Shown: positions 22,803-32,678 of the stretch, piece after piece
Layout of the letters: each line of letters opens with the position of its first letter
How positions within the stretch are numbered: the stretch's first letter is position 1
NCBI GenBank assembly: GCA_027475525.1
Contig: JAMWFC010000037.1
Span: 873,419 to 937,418, forward strand
DNA length: 64,000 nucleotides
Direction of reading: 5' to 3'
Source of the DNA: Macrolepiota albuminosa
Taxonomy: Eukaryota; Basidiomycota; Agaricomycetes; Agaricales; Agaricaceae
The notes under the pieces: generated by a model
Told to the model about the DNA's origin: nothing
Databases searched by the model: none
Seen by the model: only the letters and a program-made list of their open reading frames with translations
Position numbers and translations under genes: made by a program

Positions 22803-25390
22803 GTACTACCAGCACGCACGCATGCATTGATTCTGACATATGTGGGTGTGGTGACAGGACCACTATCCATACCATGGGTGCATCAGCCCATGGTAGAGCT
22901 GTATATGGAATCTGTGCCACAATTGCAAGACTCAGCAGTGCCAGATGCACTCCTCAGCCGTTTGGAAGCAGCAGAACGGCCAGTCCCTGCAACTGCATCC
23001 TTTTTGCAGGACAGTTTGGCTGTCGTGATGATGGAGGGGTTGCTTGACCAGATCAAACTGATAAAGAGGCAGCATGTATCAGTGCTGAAACAGATTGACT
23101 GCACATCTAAGCGCAAAGTTTTGTCCATTGAGGAACCAACCACTGAGGTCAAGAGGGCTAGATACCAGCCTGTCTGACTGGTCAAGCCTCCACAGGCTAG
23201 GATGCCATGGGCAGCATGACCAGCACACCTTGAGCAGCCTGCTCAGCCCATTGCTTTGTCATTGCAGCTACCTGCTGTGGCCCCTCAGGCCCAGTCAGAG
23301 TCACTGGCTGTCGTTACTGAGCCTCTGGCTGACCTGTTCCTGGGTCAGCAGGAGACCACATTATCTTGGGCCCCACCTATGAGGTCCAAACCTGTTACCA
23401 TAGTGCTACAGGTGCCAATTCATAGTACATCCCGCACTTTGTGTGAGTCGGGAGGGAAAACTCTGGCACAAAGTGCGCCTGCCCCTCTGGTGGCTCAGCC
23501 ACAAACCACGTCGTCTGCCCTGGCAAAGTCGGGGCCATCTTGTCAGCGTTGTGGCCACAAGCCACCTCTTAATGCCTCCAAATTGGAGGTAATAGCCTTT
23601 CCTGCTGGCATTCCTGCACAAGCAGGAGAAGTCCAGATGCTGTTTATGCTGCTGGTGTTTGTAACAGCCCTGCCAGAACATTACCCCATGGTCATCTTGA
23701 CCCCAGACCTCTGCACAGCGGAACAATATGATGGTCTGGTGGTGACCTCAAGAGGGAAAACTGTGCCTGGAAAAGGCAAAGTGCCAGTTGCATCCTTGTC
23801 CAACGAGAGCGACTATGGAGAGTCAAGCTCAGAGCAGGAGGAGGACAGAGAGGAGGGGGAATTGGCAGCGGACTAATTTCAACAAGTATCGCACAATAAG
23901 CACATCACAAAGAAGAAGGCAAACTGCACCAAAGAGTTGCAGGCCCTGAAATATAGGGCCGAGGATGATTTCTCAGGGAGAATCCCCAATGGCTTGGAGG
24001 TGAAAGTGTAGGGGCCACTTGATATCAAGCAAATGAACTCATGCTTCAGAGAAGCACTCAGCCACTGCACATACTATTTGTATGCCACAAATACGGTGCT
24101 GATGGGAGCTGATGCCAACAGAGCGACATTATATGAGTATGCCTCTGGACAGCGTTCCCACATTCCAGGCACCATTGTGTACAAGCACACCCCACACAGT
24201 CTTCTCCACACTCCTTTAGAGCTTGATCAGCTCTATAAATATTATATGAATGTTCACGTCCTGCATCATGACAGAATTGTTGCATATATGTTGATCACGG
24301 AGCTTCAGATGTTTGCACAGCAAACCATGCAGCTCCTGATGAAGGAGCCTCAATATCAAGACCTCGTCAACCCAATGCAGGGTTCTGACGACCTCGCTCT
24401 TGTGGAGCAACAACACATTCTGGGGTGCTTTCTGCATACAAAAGAAGATGGTTCCACGGTGCTGCACATAATGTGTGCTCAAGACCCAGCTACGCCGTTT
24501 GACTTGGATTAGCTAGCACAGTACACGCTGATCTTTGGTCACCCCAGGCTGAAGAATACTTATCAGGGCATCACAGTGGACCACGCTTACTGTATGCACT
24601 GGCAAACCCTCTTTGGGTTTGCATTGTATCGAGCTCTCTGTGCTAATAGTGCAGCCAAACCCATGATTGTTCAGCGCATGACCCTTGTAATGGCCTGTCC
24701 GGGACTGTACCATGAGGCAATTGCCTTGTATGATGTCATGTTTCCTGAGCAACCGTTTGAGCCCCAACATGGGCCAAAGCTCAAGATCCATCAAGTTCAC
24801 ATGCCCGATGAGTAGGCATATAACTTCTCCGATGATGACAAGTTATGCGTCCTCTTACACAACTGGATTCCGCTGGACTAGGTAGACCATGCCTATACTT
24901 ATGGCATGGTCTTCCTGGAACAGCAGTTCCACTCCCCAACAATGTTTATGGACATCTTTAAACAGATTGATGATGAGCGCATGGAGCACCTCTCTACTTA
25001 TGGCATGCCTCCCACAATCCCATAATGAGATGGATAGTGGGAGATGACTGAAGACGACTATTATCATCTTATATTCAAACACCATGAGGAGAGTAATCTC
25101 CCAACCAACTCTGAGGCCAATGGCCTCCATTATCTCATTGGCATGGACCCACATTGGGTCACTCTCTTAAACCAAACATCAGCACATGGTATGCTACCCA
25201 TCATTTCTCCAGTGATTAATGTCATGCTAACTAAGTCTATAGTGGTAGATTTGCCTACAGTCAAGGGGTCAACAACCCCACTGAGGATGCAATTGGTGCC
25301 TCCCCCTCCTGTGATTAATGTCACACTGGAGGAGGAGTCAATGGTGATGGAGATGGGCATGGTCATGGGGTCCCCATCAGACAGGTCATA
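22803..25390 (+). pseudogene. ORF3 of element D, C-terminal part (inverted)
   Basis: Homologous to ORF3 of P and O. Starting at TACTACCAG it continues exactly where the minus-strand N-terminal part at 28293 stops. Recognisable blocks: the helical segment LLSRLEAAERPVPATASFLQ..GLLDQIKLIKRQ (about 22950-23080), FPAGIPAQAGEVQMLFML (23595-23655), SNESDYGESS (about 23800), and the C-terminal domain 24030-25190 with VDHAYCMHWQTLFG, CPGLYHEA, VDHAYTYGMVFLEQQF (24887-24935), QIDDERMEHL and YLIGMDPHW. Stops (for example 24510, 24813, 24880) and frame changes make it dead. The amino-acid pattern is kept although many CpG sites are lost. The function of ORF3 is unknown. Confidence 0.8.
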
Positions 25391-25693
25391 GACCCACTTA
25401 TTTTTGTTAGGTAACTCTGAGTATATACTAACATTTCCAGGCTGACACGCACTTCAGTGTAGCGTGTATATTTTTATTTACTATCAATTTTACATTGTTT
25501 CTTGCTGCTTGCATTATATGTGCACTAGCGTGCTCAGATATTCTGAGATCCAGTGTTATTGAAGACACTATTACCTCACTCATAGTACTAACCTCCCCTA
25601 GCGATGCAATATGCATCTTTGACTGATGCTTGCACTACTGTGCATATTTTGTTCCCACCTCTACTCCTTTCCTAAAACTGAGTGTTTGGTCTC

Positions 25694-25877
25694 ATTGGGG
25701 GGTATGTAATGGAGCATCACACATGTACTAGCAACAACAATGCTATATGCCTTCAGTAGAGTATTATGTAAGATAACATCTTGTATTCACTCTAGTTCTA
25801 GTCAATCCAATACTGCAGTCTAATTCAGCACTGTGTGATACACACAAGATTGTTCTAGCTCATAACCAACAGTTACA
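25694..25877 (+). repeat. Polypurine tract and 3' LTR of element D (inverted)
   Basis: ATTGGGGGGTA (25694-25704) is the PPT; the LTR runs TGTAATGGAG...CAGTTACA, 25705-25877, 173 bp. It aligns with the LTR of element O read on its minus strand (63469-63219, 174 bp after removing the 77-bp duplication): shared blocks include AGTAGAGTATTA, AACATCTTGT, TTCACTCTA and TGTGATACACACAAGAT. Its plus orientation, opposite to the gag-pol of D, is part of the evidence for an inversion. 25391-25693 is 3' non-coding. Confidence 0.8.
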
Positions 25878-26259
25878 GCTTCATACCTTTAGCAGGCACA
25901 CACTTCTTTATGACAGTCTCCTGCACCAGATAGATTCCTGCCCAAATCGCAGAAACAAGATCCTGTCTCATGGCAACCTTGTATAAAGTCATGCACGTTC
26001 CAACCATTGCAATTGCAGGAATGATTATATCCTTGGTGGGTAGGTGCTTAATTTCACCTCGAATCCTGTTATTGTGTACAACAGCAGCAATAGCATTAGC
26101 AACAAGCTGACCTTCAGGAAATGGATTAGTAGGGTTGGTGGGTTTGTCATGATGAACAAGGAAATATATTGCACTGTCAGAAGATTGTAGGCACACATCA
26201 GCCTGTGCCTGATAGCTGGAGCTACAATTGAAAAACGTGAGCAAAAAATGTGCCATCAA
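25873..26259 (-). pseudogene. Unidentified protein fragment
   Basis: An open minus-strand stretch of 128 codons with protein-like composition: after a poor N-terminal part it reads FPEGQLVANAIAAVVHNNR, then LPTKDIIIPAIAMVGT and ETVIKKCVPA. This resembles a repetitive fungal hypothetical protein, but I cannot name the family. It adjoins the D LTR, so it is flanking DNA into which D inserted, carried along in the inversion. Probably a fragment. Confidence 0.35.
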
Positions 26260-26734
26260 GACAATACTCTGTTTGGTAAAGTGGAGAGCTCATAAAAGGG
26301 CCAGGGCTTAATGTAAGCCTCATCTACATAAAAAAAATAGATAAACATTGCTTAAAAGAGAGAGAAACATATGGAGAAACCTTTCAGCCAAGACTAAATG
26401 CTGTAAAAATTCTTCTACCATGGGATCACTAACAGGCCTGCTGATGGCTTTAAGTCAAACAGGATAAATAAATCTGGATTAACATCTAACTTGTCCATGT
26501 TTGGTATTTCTCGGCCAAAGAACATCTCGGACAACTCATTCACACTGTGAATATTGTATGCCCTTAACTTGTTATTCGTCCACTCATGACTGGATTTGGC
26601 ACATCAATTGATATTGGCCATGATGATAGGAATTGATCAATTGACCCAGGCCACACATATACATATATGTAGCCAAATAAGCAAATCTTGTTTTTCTTTT
26701 CCCATGTTAAAAACAAAAACAAACAATGCACATA
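26260..26734. other. No gene seen
   Basis: AT-rich flank left of the pogo-like element; nothing recognisable on either strand. Confidence 0.5.
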
Positions 26735-27576
26735 CAGTCAAACCTCTTATAACTCATGTATCTCATAACCCATAACCCTTAAATCCCATGGGTTTGGGCC
26801 ATCCACCAACTTGGTTTGCAGGGAATTTTGGCAAACCTCCCATACCCATAACTCATGGGTCTTTGGAGGGGTCATAATCCATACTTTTTCTAATATAGAT
26901 ATATATCTGATGGGTAAATACATAATATATTGCATGTAAGGTTCAGATATTTTTGAAAATCATGTGGAAAATTATGGAAATTTAATTTTATGAACCCATA
27001 TTCTCTATCTCCAGTCCTAGAATGCCTCAAAGCCCTTTCAAAATTCTCAAAGCAGGCATCTCTCAACTCAAATCACAGATAGAAACTTGTAAACAAGAGA
27101 TGCTTTCATGGCTTTCAAGGAAGGAAAAGATTAAACCAAAAAAATATCTACAAGGCAGTTGTCAATTGTTGCAAGGCTGAACAAAATGGAGAGATGAATA
27201 GTGATGATATCAAAGCTATTAATGAGAAGCCATCATGACAAAAAGTACTTAGTGCAGCTTTAACTCTCCTTAGTTATGTCTCTGACATTGACCAGCCATA
27301 TGCCCAGAAGTTAGAAGCAATTCTTTTGAACTTTGGATGCCAAAGATGGCTCCAAGAAGTTCAGTCTCTTTGACCTTCTACTCTTCCAGAGTTTTTTGCA
27401 TTCAATAATGTCTAGATAATTCTACATAGTAAAAACTAGCCATTTATATATATATATCAATGGAAAATAAGCCTCAGAAATAATTTTATAATAACACCTT
27501 TTATAACCCATACCCCCTAATAACCCATACTTTTTGGCTTCCATAGAGAGGCCATGAGTTATAAGAGGTTTGACTG
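26735..27576 (+). mobile_element. Pogo-like (Tc1/mariner) DNA transposon, deletion derivative
   Basis: Terminal inverted repeats CAGTCAAACCTCTTATAACT at 26735 and its complement ending 27576, flanked on both sides by TA (26733-26734, 27577-27578), the Tc1/mariner target duplication. Length 842 bp. Inside, the plus strand keeps a decayed C-terminal transposase-like segment: LKAGISQLKSQIETCKQE (about 27045) and LSAALTLLSYVSDIDQPYAQ followed by KLEAILLNFGCQ (27250-27345), similar in pattern to the C-terminal region of fungal CENP-B/pogo DDE proteins. The DDE core is missing, so it is non-autonomous. Confidence 0.75.
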
Positions 27577-27578
27577 TA

Positions 27579-28292
27579 CCTTGTTTTACGAGGGATGAGC
27601 ATGGGAATACACTTTAACAAATGATCAATGGATGAGAACACAAGTTCTACTACTTCAGGGACAAATGAATGCTCTTGAACTATTTCATTCTCCATCCATG
27701 CCCATTCCTGTCGTCAAAGCTAAAGCCAAAGACACATCTACCAAAGTCAAGCCCTTATGCTTAACCTATCCTGTTCATCATCATCATCATCTTCATCTTC
27801 TTTGATACACTGTACTGCATTGGGGTATAGTTATAGCTGGTATACTCAGGGCCTGGGAGGCTTTGTACTCACAGTCTGCAAAAGCAATGGAAAAACCACA
27901 GGAAGGTATGGCTCAAACCTGTGTCTCATGGCCTGACATACTTTTGCCCAGATCATGATCAAATAATGTCCCAGTTATGTGTTGGACAGGTCCACAAAGC
28001 AATGATGGCTTTTTGTTGAGAGTTAGCCTAAGAAGTAGAAGATGAATAGAAACACATGTCATCAGTGAGCCAGGAGACAAGCCACCTTCTGCTTTTTCAT
28101 CAAGCTAGCCTATTGCCTTGAGACAGGTGCAAACAAGGACATCAACCTAGCTGTAGATGTGGTGGACCAGCTTTGCTGAGCGAGCATCAACTCTAAAGCA
28201 CTGAGGTGTAGAGTTTGACAGAGGTTGTATTCCTCTGCATGGTCCAAGGGTAGTGTGAGGGGAAATAAATGACTGATGGTTGGGATTGGACC
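27579..28292. other. Flanking DNA of element D, no gene seen
   Basis: Contains a (TCA)n-like microsatellite near 27776-27800. Homology to ORF3 starts at 28293, so this segment was moved next to it by the inversion. Confidence 0.5.
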
Positions 28293-28563
28293 AGCACTCT
28301 GAGCACATGCTATCCTCCAGGTGCTCATAGCGCCCCTCATTGTCAACCTCCATCTCTTGCAAGTGGAGAGGCATCTGGTAAGAGAGCGGTTCCTCGCAGC
28401 CTGGATAGGCCATGCCTGCTGAATGGTATTGGCCTGCTGCCAGATATGGCAGCTGCCCCTGGTAGTCAGAAGAATAGTTTTGCATTTGTATATTTGGGGG
28501 TCTCCTCCTGCCACTAGAGCCTTGCAGGCTCTGATCACTTTTCTGTGGCCCCCAATAGGCCAT
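28293..28563 (-). pseudogene. ORF3 of element D, N-terminal part
   Basis: Starts at ATG 28563-28561 with MAYWGPQKSDQ, matching ORF3 of O (MAYWGLQNSDQ). It keeps RPPNIQ, the PYQMPLHLQEMEVDNEGRYEHLEDSM block (in O nearly the same) and ends at SEC, where homology stops between 28293 and 28298. A pyrimidine tract followed by AG lies just upstream (28596-28622), as in O. It is one half of a gene split by inversion. Confidence 0.8.
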
Positions 28564-28959
28564 TTCAAGCAACACATCAGCTATGTGTATTGGGACTTAG
28601 GAGGAAAAGAAAGAAAAAAAATCTCCTAACTCCACCAGTGGTGTAAACAACCACAAATATCCACCACCTGGTCTTTCACTAGTTATCAAAGTGGCATAAA
28701 CAGCCACAATTAGTTGCCACCTGGTCAGTTACCAGGTATCAAAGTGGACTTGGTCCACATTTCACTACCTCACGTGCATTATGCATGTTTTGCTAGCTGT
28801 TGAGGGTGTTTCACACTCTGCAGCTCTAGGTATCTGTCTATCGCTGCAAGATCTTTGCAGTTCACTAGCAGTTTCCAGATAGTATCACCTAAGCTCCACC
28901 TTTACCTCAAATTTGAAGTTTCCCCTCATCTACCTATAACCTATGAGGTCATCTACAAA

Positions 28960-31900
28960 CTATTCCTGGTCATTACCAGTTCCAAAGTCATACAGCTCCA
29001 GGGTTGCACAATTAGAAAATAGCATGTTGCTATTGGCCAAGTACAGTTGCAGCAGCGATATGTGGAACTTAGGTACTATCCTGCATGCTTGCAGCACATA
29101 GGGTAGTTCCAACACGTAGTTAGACATGTTCTGCTCAGCCTTGAGGACCCTATATGGTCCAATCCACTTTGGACATAGCTTACTCGCTCTGTCTTTTGGC
29201 AAGTTCAAGTTCTTTGTTGAGAGGTACACCAGGTTTCCTTTTCTGATGTCTGGGTCATCACACCTGCGATTATTTGCATGTTTTGTCTGCCATACACGCA
29301 ATTCTATAATTGCATCATAGGCATCCACTAAGTTTATTAGCACATTATGTGCAAACTGTTTAACTCCAACATAAACAGCTTCGTCTGTATGAAGTTCACA
29401 AATCATGGATGGCATATAGCCATTATTGAGTTCAAAGAGGGAGTACTCTGTGGTTTCAAATATGCTCACATTTATCGCAAACTCCATGAGTGGACATATA
29501 TCCACCCAGTCCTTCTGATCAGGATGTACGAATGCTCGTAGTATCTGCGCAATATTTCTATTTGCCTGTTCTGTCTGGCCATCTGTTTGCAGATGAAACA
29601 ATGTAGACATGAGCAACTTTGCTCCGAGCAGCTTGTGCAGCTCCTTCCACCATTTGGAAGTAAACTTAGCATCTCAATCGCTTATGATTGAGTCCAGTAG
29701 TCCATGAAGGCATACTATCTCCTTGAGATAGATCCAAGACAAGTCCAAAGCTGTCATGGTTGTCCTCAACAGAATGGGATGAACTATACTGATCATTCTG
29801 CAAATTACTACCCACAGGTAGTTAAAACCCTTCGACTCTGAGAACAGACCGATAAAGTCCATCCTGATTGAGTCCCAGGGTTTGACTGGGATCAGAAGCA
29901 AATGAAGCTTCCCCAGCAGCTTCAATGTCACTACTTTTGACTGTTGACATAGCTCACATGTTGAGCAGAATTGACTCATTTTCTTGGCCATTTGTGGCCA
30001 CCAGTACCAGCGTCACACATAGTCCAACGTTTTCTGAGCTTCAAAGTGGCCTACTACCCTGTAGGCCTGGTCCAGGATAGTTGTGATCAATGACCTCTCC
30101 CAGGGAATGCAGATGACTTTGGACCTAGTGGGTCTGGTAAGATAGACAAGTTGCTGCTCCATCTTGAAGTGCAGATGCGCTTGGATATTGTTTATAATCT
30201 CTAGGAAGAGATTGTCATTTTGGTATCCTTGCTAGATACATGTGCAAAATTGCACATTGCCTAGGTCAATTGGTGTGGGGTGACAGTCATGCAAATCCAG
30301 CGCCTGCTAGAGAGTCATCTTTGCACCACTAGGGGGCACCTCTTGCCTTGTTTCTTCGTCTAGCTGGGGGACCTCATGATCCACCAGCACCTGAGCCTCA
30401 ATATCACGAGCTTCTCGCTGTTCTTGCAGTCACTTGCTACAACGTGATTTCTGCACTCGCATGGTGCATAGCTCGACTGTATGTTCCTTGATTTCATGGA
30501 ACTTATGCAGAGGCAAGTCTCCGCCTTCCAGGTTGATGCATTTTAGTCATGCATGTCATGGACGTCATCTCGAGTATCGCTCTCAAAATATCGAGACAGG
30601 CAGTCTGCCACCTTGTTCAATTCACCTTTTACATAGGTGATGTCAAACTGATATTGCAACATGTAGTCAATCCAGCAATGTTGTCGCAGTGATAGATGCA
30701 CTTGGGTCTTGAAAAACTCAAGTGCCTTGTGATCCGTGATGATATGGATCTTATACCCCATCAGTTTATCCTCCCACTTTAGGAGGGCTTCCAGGATAGC
30801 GAGTGTTTCTAACTCGTGTACAGCATAGTTCTGCTGTGCAGCAGTAAACTTATAGGACATAAATCCTGCTGGTCAGCAAGTTTGCCATGTTTTACCTTGG
30901 CCAAACATGGCCCCAACCCTGGTCTTTGATGTGTCACATATGAGCCAAATGGGCTTATCAATGTGTGGATCAATTGGCTGGATCACTGGCATCTTTGCGC
31001 AAATGCGCTTAATCATCTTGAAGCACCACTGATGCAGTGGTCTCCAGTGAAAAGGGGACCCATTCTGGGTCATGGCCATCAGTGGCCCAGTGTATGCCAT
31101 AATATCTGGCAAAAAGTTACCAATATAGTTTACTAATCCAACAAAGCGCTGGATATCATTATATGTGCGTGGAGTATGCCACTCTTGAATTCAATCAAGT
31201 TTGTCTGTGTCCAGGTGAATACCCTTCTCGTCAATGACATGACCAAGACAGTCTATACTAGGTGCGTACAACTTGCACTTCTTCCATTTGAGGTAGAGGC
31301 TGGCCTTATATAGTTGTTCAAATACAACTTGTAGATGCTGCTCATGCTCCTCGATGGAATCAGAAAAGATGAATATATCGCCTAGATAGACGTGCATAAA
31401 CTTTCCAATTACGTTTTGGAAGATTGAGGTCATTAACCTCTGAAATGTCGCTGGTGCATTACAGTCACCGATCTGCATGATATTGCTCACAAATGTCCCC
31501 ATCAAGGACAAAAACAGCATCTTCAGTATATCCTCTTTGCATATGCAAACCTGTTTGTATGCATCCATTAGGTCAATTTTTGACCTATATTTCGCTGTGG
31601 TGACATCTTCACATATGACTTTCTGATCTGAAAGAGGTGTTACATCCTTGACTGTATTATTATTGTGCTGTTGCATGTCCAATGCAGTTCATAACGTCCC
31701 ATCCTTCTTGGGAATACAAAGTAAAGGTGCAGCTTGCATTGCAGGTTGTGGTTCCCACCACTTTGCATTTATGTATCTGTTCGTCTTTTCACAAAGCTGA
31801 TCTTGTAGTGCTCACAGACAGCAAGGCAAATGGTACTTGTACTGCTTATTATCATTGATGAGATTGATCTTATGATTAATCTCCTGCCACAGAGGAAGTT

Positions 31901-32678
31901 CTTTCTTTGATCCGTTGATGATATCAGCAAACTCATGTTGCCATTGCTGGCACAATCAAGGAATATCTTCCTCTGTAAGGCTCACAGCCTTACCTTTCCC
32001 TTTTGATATGCATGCTACATGCAGCTGAGCCTTTGGTTCAAATTGCTCCCATAAGGCACATATGTGCTCTTCTGTGAGATCCCCCAAATTCAACCTTACA
32101 ACTAGTTGCCTCCTCACCACTCTTGTCGTATTTGATGACAATTGCACACTTCTTGCCTTTAGCAATGCCCCATCAAATACGATATCTGACGCTTTGGAAA
32201 TCTCATCCTCCCATGTGTGACAGTATACTTTTCCTGTCTGGGTTGACTGCACCCTTTCCATAGTATGTGTCACCATTGACGCTACCAATTTGTTCTACTC
32301 TTGTGGCATTCATGGGTCATACACCCATTGCACTTGTGGCCAAGGCACTGGTTGATCCATTAGCAACCTTGTGCTTCCTACAGTTCCCATTGTACTATAC
32401 ACCTCATCCTTGACAAGATCCTCCATCCTCACTCAAGAGCTAGTTGGCTGGCATTCCAGCAACTCCACCACACATTTACAATGCTTATTCTTACACTGTA
32501 TAGCCTGATTAAGCTTTCTCTTTATACACCTGTCTGCATCTGAGTGCTTCCCCATCTTCAGAGTTCCTTGAAACTCTTTCTCAGTCATCAGAATAGCCGG
32601 CGAGTCAGCTGGCAGGCTTTTCAGTGGGACGTGCTCATCTTCCACCTCCTGTACAGTCACTTTCTTGTGACCATCTAG
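28960..32678 (-). pseudogene. pol of element D
   Basis: RT, RNase H, integrase and C-terminal region are all recognisable but broken. RT block 31682-31191 holds KIDLMDAYKQV, GDCNAPATFQRLM and YLGDIFIFSD, where the catalytic YLDD has become YLGD; RNase H is at 31112-30543 (CDTSKTRVGA, HELETLAILEALLKWEDK, ITDHKALEFF); the integrase zinc domain and core lie at 30060-29480 (CSTCELCQQSK, MDFIGLF, TDGQTEQANR); the linker and end follow to 28960. The frame is the continuation of gag through a TGA at 32679-32681. Stops are mostly CGA-to-TGA or CAG/CAA changes. Confidence 0.82.
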
